Source: a virus. Taken from it: a DNA stretch of 37,220 nucleotides. Location of the stretch: IMG/VR virus record IMGVR_UViG_3300028378_000010, positions 1 through 37,220 of that record. The stretch is one strand, 5' to 3'. Every line of letters begins with the position of its first letter. Within the stretch, counting starts at the first letter, position 1. Below, one piece after another: positions 19,101-26,436 of the stretch. The notes beneath the pieces were generated by a model, which had not been told where the DNA came from, did not search any database, and was given only the letters and a program-made list of their open reading frames with translations. A program made the translations under genes and the position numbers.

Positions 19101-22100
19101 ACAGTTGCTCAGGCTGCTGACATTTCTGGTTTCAACAAAGTCGAGAAGCAAGATCACGCATACCTGCTGGCGAATATCCAAGAGCAATTCTATGGAAAAT
19201 ACTCCGATGCTGTTGAGCTGATCGGTGAGTATCTCGAAACAGGTGAGATGGATGGAGCTGCTCTGGTGGAAGCCATGGGTGGTGAAGCCGAGATGCAACA
19301 GATCTCTGCTGTCTTTGCTGTGGCTCAGATGGAGAAAGCTATCATTGACGGTACAGAAGCATCGTTCGAGACCACTCTCTCATTCGAGCTGGATGGTGTG
19401 ACCGATGGTCCGGGCAATATAATGTCAAACTTCGGCCAAGGTGTTCTGACCGAGCAGGATTACTCCAACTTCAAGCGTGTTGGTTTCTTCCTTGGTTCAA
19501 CATCCATGACGCTGAACAAGTTCTTCGGAGCTGGGACTGAGAAAGACCTCTACGAGGTGACTGCTCAGAAAGCTCAAGCTGCGTACTATCTGAAGGCGGC
19601 CAACGCCAAAGCAGAAGACAAAGCAATCATGCACGCTGTGGGTCGCTTCGCTGCATATTTTGGAGATCTGGAGATTGTGGATGGCGACTATGTCATGACA
19701 CGTAACATTGCGAAGAACCCGATGACCAAGACGGTCTACGGATCTTCTGAGCGTGGTATTGGTCAAGGTCTGGCCCAAGACATGATGATCAAGATGTACA
19801 AGAAACTCATCAAATCTCCTGATGGGTTTGCTGATTACACCGCGTTCAAAGATGACTTCGAGCTGATCTTCAACACGAAGTTTGATGAGGGTGTGGACTG
19901 GAACAAGAACCACCTGAGCAAAACTGATGTGGAGTTCTTCACTGCAACTGTGACCCAAACTCTGGGCAAGGTTCTGAGTGATACTGCGAAAGAAGTCATC
20001 GGCAATGAAATCATAAAAGTGAACGATGCTCTGGTGATGATGACTAATTTCCAGACTGAATTCCTCACACGGAAGTTCCAAGCACTGTTGGATGAAATGA
20101 TCCAGTTCCGTGCTGCTGAGGGTTCTATCCCAATGGTCAACGGAAAGCCTGACCGCTCTCGTCTGACACAGCGTGACTACGATACTGTGGTCGAGAAGAT
20201 CCGTGAGTATTCACCGGTCTACGCCAATAGTATGCAGACTTTGGACATTGGTTCATTCTCTCCAACAGACAGTGGCATCCGTCTCTCTGAGACAATGGAT
20301 GGTCGTTTCCAACAGCCGTCATCAATGATCAGCCCTGAGACTGCTGGTGTGAAAGTCATCCCATACATCACACAGGGTCGTGGTGATGCAATGATGATGA
20401 ACTGGATCTATGGTGGTGAGACTGCTCCAGAGAATACCCTTCAGGTGTTCGATGGTATCGACATGCCAATCGACAAGATTTTTGAATACGCTGACCAGAT
20501 CAACAACGCTGTACTCAAGAACTGGGAGTCAGATGTCATGGGTGACATCGTCACTGACATCACTGGTTTCCTGGACAAAGCACAGACCCTGGATAGTGCG
20601 ATGTACGCAGAAGCCTGGTCTAAGACTCTGTCCAATGCTGTTGAGAAGGAGAATTCTGCTGCTGTTCACTCTACTCCTGACGCTCTGATGAACCAGATCG
20701 TTGAGATGCGTCGTCGGAACCAAGCCCGTAAGGTTGTGTTCAAGAAGATCGGTATCTCTGTCGATCACATGGGTGGTTCAAACTCTGCCTTTGTGCAGGG
20801 AGAGCTGGGCCGTGAGTGGACACTGGGTGAGATCAATGACCTGATCCAAGCGGAGCTGGATGGTGTACCAGTCGATGGTACAATCGAAGGCACATTCACA
20901 GAGATTGTTGATGTGGCTCAGATCGAGCAACAACGCATGATCGAAGACCAGCGTGAACCAGTCGCAGGAGAGTTCTCTAAGCTCGTTGTGACGGATGCTG
21001 CAACGGTTATGGATGGTCTCCTCCGAGAGACACGTAACAAGTCTGTAGCAGCCGCTGTGCGTCTCCTGGCCAAGGCTGGATTGAAGACACGTATTGTTGT
21101 TGGTTCAGCACAGGAAGTTAGTGACTGGTACAAAGACAACATCGGTGTGATGCGTTCTGGTCTGAAGCAGGACAAGAAAGGTATCTATGACCCAATCAAC
21201 GATGTGATCCTGATCACAGACAACAACCATGAGACGATGGTCCATGAGTTGATCCATGCTGCGACGTTCCAGAAACTCCAAGGTTTCTACGATGGTTCGG
21301 ATACCTCGCAGAGTGCAACGGTCACACGTCTGGAGACACTGGCTGAAGAGTTCATGGAGATGGACTTCTCCAATAGCTCTGAGCAAGTTCAGAATGCTGC
21401 GAACAGTGCGAAGGCTCAGATCCTGTCACTTCAGGTGAAGTCGGATCCATTCTCCAAAGCTGCTGCTCTGAATGAGTTCATGGCTTGGAGCCTGAGCAAT
21501 GATGCTCTGATGAAGGAGCTGAAACAGCGTCCATCAACTGCGATGCAACGTCTGAGCCAAACAGTGAAGGCTCTGATGCAGCGTCTGCTGGGTGGGATCA
21601 AGTCTGACATCCTGTCAGGTATTCTGTTCAACACAGAGATCCTGATCACTGATGAGCAAGCCACACCTGAGTTTACTCAGCAAGATGAGAACGTGGATGA
21701 TGAGCTGTCGAAGACTGCTCACAAGTTCACCAACTTCTGGATTGATCTTGCAAAACAGCGTCTGCAAGAAGCTCAGAATGCGTTGGGTGATAGCGGTGCT
21801 CGGATCCAACAGATCGGACAGTACCGTAAGAATGCACAGGATGCTGTGGACACCATTACGTTTGGTGGTTTCACACTGAGTGCGTACCAGCAAGAGACAT
21901 TCAAAGCGATCCACATGGTCTTGGCCATGGAGATGCGTTTGAACCCTCAGAGTGCTGCTGCTCTCAACGAGACATTCCAAAGTGTAACAGATGGGCTGAC
22001 ACCTGCTATGTTCGGTCCTATTAACGCACAGGACCGTTACTCGGCTGTGATGGAAGCATTTGGGGGGACTGAAAATGATGAAGGTGTATCAGATGCAATT

Positions 22101-25028
22101 GCTGTTCTTCTGGCTCTCAGTCAGACAAGCAAAGGTTTCCGTAAAGCTCTGGATCAACTTCCTATGCCGGAATCCATCCAAAACCTTAGCACTGACTCAC
22201 TCAATGATTTCCTCGGTTCCCTGACAGGGATGCTGATGAACAAGGCTGTTGGGACGATCGACACAAATAGTCAGTCGATTTCCGAAACCTTGGATCAATT
22301 GTCAGAGTCGATCCTGCGAGAAGACTCAGCGAAAGAGTTCCGGATCCTTGCAGGTTTGATGAACAACCTGAACAAAGCTGACGCATACACAAGCGGTGCT
22401 CTGAAAACTTTGGCCGGTTACACCGAGTCAGTGAACAGTGAGCTTCGTGCTTCAAACCGTTCTAAACTAGTGAAAATTTTGTTTGGTGCTGTGACTGCTG
22501 CCACTGCTTTCCTGAATCAAGATCGTGCAGAGATCCAGGCTCAAGGGTTCAAACGAGTTACCCATATGGGAACTAACCTCGATTGGGCTATCCCAGTGCG
22601 TGAGTTTGTGAACGAGATGATCGGCACAGACGAGACAAACCGTAACGTGGTGGCTATGTTGGACCGTACCACATACGCTGCATCGTCAGTTCGTCAGAAC
22701 TATCGTGAAGATCTTCCTGTGATTTTGCAGAAAGCATTCAATACTGCTCCGGATCAGGAACAGTGGCGTGCTGCTCACAAGGTGCTGGGCCGTACAGACT
22801 TTGCTGTGCTGTTTGATCAGAACCGTCCGAACCGTTCGTTCGAGATGATTAAAGATGAGAACGTCCTCGACACAAACATCGTGAATGCTGAGGCGGCCAT
22901 TCGTTCGAACTTCTCACCTGCTGTGGCCAACACCATTCTGGAGAAGGGTCAGCAACTGGCTGACTTCATGAACGGTAAAGGTGCTGGGCATCAACTGTGG
23001 CGGAACGCATATGCTATCAACAAGATGGCCGGTGCTTACAAAGCAGAGATGACCGGTGAGATCGACAGCTTGATTTCTCTCTATGCTCTGAAGGGATCAG
23101 ATCCTCTGATGCGTCAAGAGATCACTCGTATGTATGCAAGTGATCCAGAGGCAATGCAGAACCTGGCCGTGTACATGAAAGGTCTGAACGAAGAAGAGAA
23201 CCAGAAGGTTGCTTCTGAGATGGCCTACATGAACGGTTACAAAGGTTACATCCCAGATGCAGGCAAACCAGGTGCCAAGGTCGTCATTGAGAAAGACGAG
23301 AACCGTCAAGATCTGGAGAAGAAAGGGTACAAGCGTATAGCTGACGCTCCTGCTGACAGTGGTTTCTCTTCGATCAACCGTGGATACTACGTGACCTCGA
23401 CCAAACAAACTGGGACGTATTCCCAGGGTGTCATGCAGCTCATCCAGGACACGTATCGTGGTGTTGATTCCACAACTGGTTTGAGCGTCAATGGTATGAC
23501 ATCTGGTTTGATGGCTGGTTCAGTGGTCACAAGCGTAACCAATGCCATGAACAACATGACCAATGGTCTGGTGGACAACAAAGAAGCCCTGGTTCCTGTC
23601 TATGACGAAGACGGGGTGGTCTATTATGAGCGGATGATGAACCCTGACATCCTGGAGAAGCACACAGCTCCCAAGAGCAACCTTGCGATTGCATTGGGGT
23701 CTTGGGCTGGTCGTCAGGTGGAAGAGAAATTCGCACAGGTTTACAACGCAGAGCTGGTTGATGAGCTGAAACGTATCCATGATCAGCGTGATCCAAGTGA
23801 TGATGGTCTGTTCGTGAACCTCCCAGAGGAAGCAAAGGCTTGGGCAGAGTGGGAAAAAGCTACACCGGCTCAACGTCGTCGTCTCAAAAAACCTGATTGG
23901 GTCTTCGTTGAAAGCTGGAATGTGATTTCACCACAAACCAAGCAATACATCGAAGAGGTGTTTGGCAAAGATCAATTCTTTGTTCGCAAAGATCAGATGA
24001 ACTTGGCACTGGGCTACCGTGATCCATCTGTCATTGACATGTGGACTGGGAACACTCGTGTGCCTGACAGCCTGCGTGAAGGCGTACAGGCGATCACAGG
24101 AACAATCATGGGTAAGTACGCCATGCAGGTGATGGCCGGTATCGAGGGGACAACCCAGGGCGCTGTATCAGTGGCCAAGGATCTCATCGTGGTTCGCTCT
24201 CTGGTGGTTCCATACATGAACACACAGGCTAACGTGGTTCAGCTCTCCACTCGTGGGATCCCGATCAAACAGCAATGGCAAGGTTACAAGAACAAGCTGG
24301 CTGAGATCGAGAAATTCAACGAGAACCGGAAGAAGATCATCGAGTTTGATACTCGGATCCAATTGGCTGGTATGGATTTGAACAAAGTCCGTATTCTGGA
24401 GAGCCAGAAGCAGGTTGTGCTGGATGAGAATGCTCGCATGAGTGTGGCCCCATTGATCGAGGCTGGTGCTTACAAGAACATCGCTGAAGGTATCACCGAG
24501 ATGGACAAAGAGTTCACATCGGGTCGTATTGGGGAATGGGTCGAGAACCAGACCAACAAACTGCCTGCTGGGGCTCAAACCGTTGCCAAGTATGGTCTGC
24601 TGTCCAAGGACACAACCCTCTACAAGGGTGCCAATAAGGCGGTGCAGTACGGTGATTTCATTGCCAAATCCATCTATTACGATCACTTGATGGAAAAGGG
24701 CTTGAGCCACGACGACGCAATGAAATTGGTGAACGAAGAGTTCGTGAACTTTTCCGTGCTCCCAGGACGAACACGTCAGTATTTGGAAGGTATGGGTGCG
24801 ACTTGGTTCCTCTCATTTAAGATCCGGATCATGAAGATTGCCATGAATCAGATCCGTGAGAACCCTGCTCGTTCGTTGATCCTGGCTGCCACGATTGCAG
24901 ACTTTGGTTCCCCACAGGCAGACAACCTTGCCTCGGTCATTGCTGACGATCGGATCGGGTATGCCTTGGGCTGGGAGATGATGTTCGGATCCGCAGGACT
25001 GAACCCATGGCTCAATCTGTACGATTAA
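13167..25028 (+). CDS. Giant virion RNA polymerase (N4 vRNAP type) with two metalloprotease-like sites
   Basis: This protein has 3953 residues (N4 vRNAP is about 3500). ATG 13167 is preferred to an upstream TTG because it follows the previous stop and a GAGGG site. T7-like RNA polymerase motifs are all present: SRVGR at 1936-1940 (T/DxxGR), ELDG with D2076 (motif A), R2179-xxx-K2183-x7-Y2191-G (motif B) and VFDGID with D2429 (motif C). The spacings R1940-D2076 (136) and D2076-K2183 (107) nearly equal those I recall for N4 (135 and 111). The enzyme is carried in the capsid, injected, and transcribes early genes from hairpin promoters. Extra elements: HELMH at 1418-1422 with a possible third ligand at E1490; HELIH at 2693-2697 with a possible third ligand at E2770; a Gly-rich hydrophobic segment near 105-130; and an AT-rich coding segment over residues ~995-1292. 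The C-terminal ~800 residues contain helical regions typical of this family (PGRTRQYLEGMGATWFLSFK). Confidence 0.95.
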   Translation: MVEYTNSPLKNPDFFKQSASSKLADSLTEPSNVAAAVLADREGNARAESEMGQAILGGMSYGELVYNYGKEVADRVGNARVSEELGRQNRILNAEQNTAQIVGDTAIGFGAGFVNTVGSIIGAGIGGIGAHDKFWHGENYVNDAISNYAVDYTESTREITQWMKSFQSDELRDRRGLSGVEARLDAEDNLAEYERQTEGREATMVDDLAWVGRGFLNNVGRVGGDPALATDYIAEGLGSFGPSLKIGSFASKAITSTKTFQAAKVANAIAPTQGTRFLAMGADAVNRGAIAASVGATEASGVYSQTVNEVLGLTHGELLDMSPEYSRMVDEGIDPDDAKTTLAANAGIEAFKTSFPMAAGLGIVAGKFEAMPLSTFRGSGFIGGLRQVGAQTLEEGGQGFTGEVATNDALRETGVDPERDVLEGAPEALAIGVITGAGMGGVMATPSVFRRPDPKSNPESAEQVERRIENAKNNDEYLREQYNVADDIAQTRMAVLEGKQEPMTEQELDEYEFLLDNSNDPDAIGRAYGIINREDQRPAVEPEVQEKSPAGKAASALASAAGSVARGGGSALDAAAKVAEKAAPVVDAVSENVADYNTRPDRKTQAESISSGSRIVELAEKELSTPIDDSVSVSELNAELGRKLAVQSIARNTSSGSVPSTFSGSTPENASTLGRVQGVLTKLAEKGIRINKMSDSDVLYVSTEIQNLRNALPSLPAAMQVEVKKILNSKDFASIQKRVARIDLNETQNPDTTITDSVVAETKAVAVTNPVNLNSDVVTKILEQDDRTDLTAKDIKFMRVGKRISDAITGRTGAQAELKKEENVALSLKPEYAEGKKKLPLIKAISRNVTIGTGNVKAPSVAEFAGLIMQGLQSETGTVEIDGVATEVGQVVSHYKNFAQHMINKVGALNASHSKQDQNGKGTNEMFESLGQNRKMVKPGEPGNAKSVFYHSSSPGSVSAAREIHADAVATVEVYNAMAEAFPDQFPDGTLSVPELAGFETQTDLSDTSDTSDPQDDSNNTNESTEDWLKSNKEKRDKSEKEHAAHLAKNKAIDEQIKIDAQKGRELLHSLAIGTTLVGNDSNPAVEGLYYRVAVGSKDGTFRRLNQIDEDGSHLMIKDENDSFDMATLYRRYRDGDLTIQESEDTPTAVEEDVAPATSDETKGSSKGKVILNGKTRFTTKDQTKSDQANKFIGRGSKGSSTNQYRQDWGDLANTGQYNKEDVVFVSVEGGRNGRIPLDKVELQLAIDAGATIITDNANDRKRAYNVGEREVAAVLENNNYSDNNGVWSVLETVAAPTLEEMVADETSNYEDFTKMSEDELIESANRWFMNEEGMSFEKMIPERQKVVTNYTDVLLAHFNLDPKMVTGVVWLRTPDENHMGQVMWGERLIGMRAGAIKTLMGPQNTREFYVAEHTVFHELMHIIDASASADTTRPASHSSNLFSTIQQEEGAIYLEVKAAVAADSEMARYFDYALSYDNNIEQIDTLASELFAEIGALYIEDTAKAKELFPEGVKYVEQIIVQAGGQIPGQATDGDTASESTTEAEPVASDTGVETSGEVTIYQRDFSNVNPTFNNSFLKNDETVSYVDGAGLLSMVREQADTDGYVQFQDEYLQALMDTANSRLESIDGIKDKAFERMKSGEDVTRIRAFKNTMMVDKRTGKYDADLLSIASVAVIDWLSSVRASNPKSISEILEDANLTYDNVTDEQIRDMTYGVPVRDVAEGLAKDIVRLWGRRINKDAPMVDARGAAEGMAKELLAALIQMDTGLIAEKKVPYFSQETQSIVDQSVFNVFGMVKKQQDIGMKGQEAIKKMLAPELDTMPSIGKPITSIDQTQSRGEVKLTRPEKKTLNRMQTQGHGLAAGLSGVITMLGKDNLATLLGYQDISLLGDRHPLRASMAGKNLSIERDFQEAMAVVDAINAAGDNPMVYYHVGVSRVGRHQFKGINPQNNKILRALVTPTKSTLDMTTQKHKDAFWLTVAQAADISGFNKVEKQDHAYLLANIQEQFYGKYSDAVELIGEYLETGEMDGAALVEAMGGEAEMQQISAVFAVAQMEKAIIDGTEASFETTLSFELDGVTDGPGNIMSNFGQGVLTEQDYSNFKRVGFFLGSTSMTLNKFFGAGTEKDLYEVTAQKAQAAYYLKAANAKAEDKAIMHAVGRFAAYFGDLEIVDGDYVMTRNIAKNPMTKTVYGSSERGIGQGLAQDMMIKMYKKLIKSPDGFADYTAFKDDFELIFNTKFDEGVDWNKNHLSKTDVEFFTATVTQTLGKVLSDTAKEVIGNEIIKVNDALVMMTNFQTEFLTRKFQALLDEMIQFRAAEGSIPMVNGKPDRSRLTQRDYDTVVEKIREYSPVYANSMQTLDIGSFSPTDSGIRLSETMDGRFQQPSSMISPETAGVKVIPYITQGRGDAMMMNWIYGGETAPENTLQVFDGIDMPIDKIFEYADQINNAVLKNWESDVMGDIVTDITGFLDKAQTLDSAMYAEAWSKTLSNAVEKENSAAVHSTPDALMNQIVEMRRRNQARKVVFKKIGISVDHMGGSNSAFVQGELGREWTLGEINDLIQAELDGVPVDGTIEGTFTEIVDVAQIEQQRMIEDQREPVAGEFSKLVVTDAATVMDGLLRETRNKSVAAAVRLLAKAGLKTRIVVGSAQEVSDWYKDNIGVMRSGLKQDKKGIYDPINDVILITDNNHETMVHELIHAATFQKLQGFYDGSDTSQSATVTRLETLAEEFMEMDFSNSSEQVQNAANSAKAQILSLQVKSDPFSKAAALNEFMAWSLSNDALMKELKQRPSTAMQRLSQTVKALMQRLLGGIKSDILSGILFNTEILITDEQATPEFTQQDENVDDELSKTAHKFTNFWIDLAKQRLQEAQNALGDSGARIQQIGQYRKNAQDAVDTITFGGFTLSAYQQETFKAIHMVLAMEMRLNPQSAAALNETFQSVTDGLTPAMFGPINAQDRYSAVMEAFGGTENDEGVSDAIAVLLALSQTSKGFRKALDQLPMPESIQNLSTDSLNDFLGSLTGMLMNKAVGTIDTNSQSISETLDQLSESILREDSAKEFRILAGLMNNLNKADAYTSGALKTLAGYTESVNSELRASNRSKLVKILFGAVTAATAFLNQDRAEIQAQGFKRVTHMGTNLDWAIPVREFVNEMIGTDETNRNVVAMLDRTTYAASSVRQNYREDLPVILQKAFNTAPDQEQWRAAHKVLGRTDFAVLFDQNRPNRSFEMIKDENVLDTNIVNAEAAIRSNFSPAVANTILEKGQQLADFMNGKGAGHQLWRNAYAINKMAGAYKAEMTGEIDSLISLYALKGSDPLMRQEITRMYASDPEAMQNLAVYMKGLNEEENQKVASEMAYMNGYKGYIPDAGKPGAKVVIEKDENRQDLEKKGYKRIADAPADSGFSSINRGYYVTSTKQTGTYSQGVMQLIQDTYRGVDSTTGLSVNGMTSGLMAGSVVTSVTNAMNNMTNGLVDNKEALVPVYDEDGVVYYERMMNPDILEKHTAPKSNLAIALGSWAGRQVEEKFAQVYNAELVDELKRIHDQRDPSDDGLFVNLPEEAKAWAEWEKATPAQRRRLKKPDWVFVESWNVISPQTKQYIEEVFGKDQFFVRKDQMNLALGYRDPSVIDMWTGNTRVPDSLREGVQAITGTIMGKYAMQVMAGIEGTTQGAVSVAKDLIVVRSLVVPYMNTQANVVQLSTRGIPIKQQWQGYKNKLAEIEKFNENRKKIIEFDTRIQLAGMDLNKVRILESQKQVVLDENARMSVAPLIEAGAYKNIAEGITEMDKEFTSGRIGEWVENQTNKLPAGAQTVAKYGLLSKDTTLYKGANKAVQYGDFIAKSIYYDHLMEKGLSHDDAMKLVNEEFVNFSVLPGRTRQYLEGMGATWFLSFKIRIMKIAMNQIRENPARSLILAATIADFGSPQADNLASVIADDRIGYALGWEMMFGSAGLNPWLNLYD
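16182..16208 (+). repeat. 9-bp tandem repeat inside the vRNAP gene
   Basis: Two exact copies of AGTGACACA and a third degenerate copy (AGTGATCCA) encode a Ser-Asp-Thr repeat. They lie at the left edge of the AT-rich segment and begin an Asp/Ser/Asn-rich linker, consistent with a junction between the conserved protein and inserted sequence. Confidence 0.7.
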
Positions 25029-25033
25029 AAAAA

Positions 25034-25069
25034 GATCCCCCTCCCAGGGTGAGCCTTGGGAGGGGGATC
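25034..25069 (-). terminator. Strong terminator for the leftward operon (possibly bidirectional)
   Basis: A 13-bp perfect stem (GATCCCCCTCCCA with TGGGAGGGGGATC), extendable by three pairs around a TGAG loop. Read on the minus strand it is followed immediately by seven Ts, a textbook intrinsic terminator. On the plus strand it begins 5 bases after the vRNAP stop but lacks a T-run. It separates converging late (plus) and replication (minus) transcription. Confidence 0.9.
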
Positions 25070-25117
25070 ATAAGCCAGAGGCACTTGCTCATAGAGCTGT
25101 ACAGTGGCTTTATTTGA

Positions 25118-25216
25118 TGGAGACAATGGGATTTGAACCCATGCCTTGGCGATCACTTATCTGGTTTGAGCAGAAGGTCTCTTCGATCACTTGTTCTACC
25201 GCTGAACTATGTCCCC
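25118..25216 (-). tRNA. tRNA-like gene with enlarged anticodon domain (anticodon uncertain)
   Basis: Read on the minus strand, the 7-bp acceptor stem (GGGGACA with TGTCTCC, one G-T pair), U8-A9, a perfect D-arm (GTTC, AGCGGTA, GAAC) and a perfect T-arm (ATGGG, TTCAAAT, CCCAT) are all present. Between position 26 and the T-arm there are 49 bases instead of about 22. One fold gives an anticodon stem of four or more pairs (AGTGA with TCGCC, first pair mismatched), a normal 5-base variable loop, and a 34-base loop in place of 7. Inside that loop a second hairpin TCTG-CTCAAAC-CAGA looks exactly like a Leu(CAA) anticodon loop. The nonamer CGATCACTT occurs twice (25150-25158 and 25184-25192). CCA is not encoded. 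It could be an intron-bearing tRNA, a pseudo-tRNA or a tRNA mimic. Confidence 0.6.
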
Positions 25217-25225
25217 AAATTAGGT

Positions 25226-25324
25226 CAGGGATTTTCACCCTGTGTGATGAGCACAACCTCATCTCTGTGGCTTTCGGCCACTGGTAGCAGGTAAGTCTCC
25301 AGGTGAACCTGGTGCTTATCCTGC
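25226..25324 (-). ncRNA. Structured RNA region: four consecutive hairpins
   Basis: Between the last minus-strand gene and the tRNA-like gene lie four adjacent perfect hairpins. At 25287-25324 there is a long one: GCAGG...CCTGC, a bulged A, TAAG/CTTA, and an inner CCAGG-TTCA-CCTGG. At 25267-25281: GTGGC-CGAAA-GCCAC. At 25246-25263: GATGAG/CTCATC with a 6-base loop. At 25226-25242: CAGGG/CCCTG with a 7-base loop. None has a terminator T-run. Their spacing of only 3-5 bases suggests one compact RNA on the leftward transcript. Function unknown: it may be a small RNA, a 3' end protecting element, or degenerate tRNA genes. Confidence 0.5.
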
Positions 25325-25331
25325 CTCGCTG

Positions 25332-25517
25332 TCAGTCGTTCTTCTGCTCGTCGCGGTGTTCTTTGGCGACCCACCATCCAAAACACAGTCCCGTGAAAAC
25401 TATGGCGAATGGTGTGATAAACGCAACGAATGCCGCTACGACAAAAGCAGCTACCGTGATAGCGACTGACAACAAACCGAGAAGAAGGGCTAGGCCAAAG
25501 ACCTTTACCCGACTCAT
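25332..25517 (-). CDS. Small membrane protein
   Basis: This 61-residue protein has one long hydrophobic block from about residue 7 to 50, enough for two closely packed transmembrane helices separated near Pro36, and a charged C-terminus (KEHRDEQKND). Size and topology resemble small phage holins or inner-membrane modulators, but it lies in the replication operon, away from the spanins, so a holin role is only a possibility. The start overlaps the stop of the RusA-like gene (ATGA), which indicates translational coupling. It is the last protein gene of the leftward operon. Confidence 0.65.
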   Translation of the reverse strand: MSRVKVFGLALLLGLLSVAITVAAFVVAAFVAFITPFAIVFTGLCFGWWVAKEHRDEQKND

Positions 25518-26410
25518 TGGTCGAAGATAGACGACTTCTTGGAAGTGGTTGTTTTCACTTCCGAATCGTCTTCGGTTTTTTCGGGGGAATCACTTTTGGA
25601 GGATTCTGTTTCCTCGTCCCCGAAAAGGTTTTTTGACGAGGAGTTCCCGGTTTCGACCTTGGTATCGGCTTTCGCCGATGCTTTGTCTTCTGTTGGTTCA
25701 GGATCTCCTGCCCCATCGCCAGCATCGCTGTCTTCACTAGGTGTTTCCACATCTTCATCTGGCTCCTCTTTGGGCTTGTTTTTGGAACCAGCGGGGCGAC
25801 CACCCTTATTTTTGGCAGGTGTCTTACGAGGCTTGGCGGTGAGAGACCCATCAATCATGACCTCGGCAACGAATTCGTCGTTTTCCATACGGAGTTCGAC
25901 ACCAGTTGCATTGGGCATTTTCAGTGTGTTCAAAACATACTGATCCAATACTTCCTGGATTTCTTGTTCTTCCAGAAGGATACGCATTACGTTCCCCTTT
26001 CTTGGTTCAATTTCAATGATCGTCACAAGGACGTATTCTTCGGGGGCAAAGCCCCCAAAACCAAACGAGACATCGTCAAGAAACTTCCAATTGTCATCTT
26101 CAATGATCCCAGCATGTTGCAGGGTATCTGAGAAAAACTTGTCCACTATGGAACAGATGTTTGCTATGTCGAATTCTCTTTTGGTCTTGGTAAAGACTTG
26201 ATACCGAAGTTGAATTCTCCCCAGTGGGGGAACCTTCGCATCTCGTAACAGCTTCTTACCGTGGTCTTGAAACTTGTGCTTCAGTGCTGTGAGACTACGG
26301 AAGTGGAGGTTGCGATAAACGTTGAGGTTGAGTGCCGTGACCTTTTTGCGTGAGGTACGAAACCTCATTGGCAGTTTGATCTGATACACTCGTTGGGTCG
26401 GTGTGTTCAT
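25514..26410 (-). CDS. RusA-like endonuclease with disordered AT-hook/acidic tail
   Basis: This is a 298-residue protein. Residues 1-140 resemble RusA Holliday junction resolvases: a KREFDIANIC segment around D81-N84, D90, and the GIIEDDNW motif at 101-108 (E104, D105, D106). The usual DxDN motif reads D-I-A-N, so one of the expected acidic ligands is replaced by Ala83, and activity is uncertain. Residues 145-205 form a small separate domain. Residues 215-298 are disordered, with an AT-hook-like GRPAGSKNK and long acidic Ser-rich stretches, ending in SSIFDQ. A strong AGGAGG precedes the ATG. RusA enzymes resolve branched DNA during phage recombination or before packaging. Most RusA proteins are only about 120 residues, so the tail is unusual. 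Confidence 0.75.
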   Translation of the reverse strand: MNTPTQRVYQIKLPMRFRTSRKKVTALNLNVYRNLHFRSLTALKHKFQDHGKKLLRDAKVPPLGRIQLRYQVFTKTKREFDIANICSIVDKFFSDTLQHAGIIEDDNWKFLDDVSFGFGGFAPEEYVLVTIIEIEPRKGNVMRILLEEQEIQEVLDQYVLNTLKMPNATGVELRMENDEFVAEVMIDGSLTAKPRKTPAKNKGGRPAGSKNKPKEEPDEDVETPSEDSDAGDGAGDPEPTEDKASAKADTKVETGNSSSKNLFGDEETESSKSDSPEKTEDDSEVKTTTSKKSSIFDQ

Positions 26411-26436
26411 CGCAACCTCCTGTTGCTTGACGGTGA

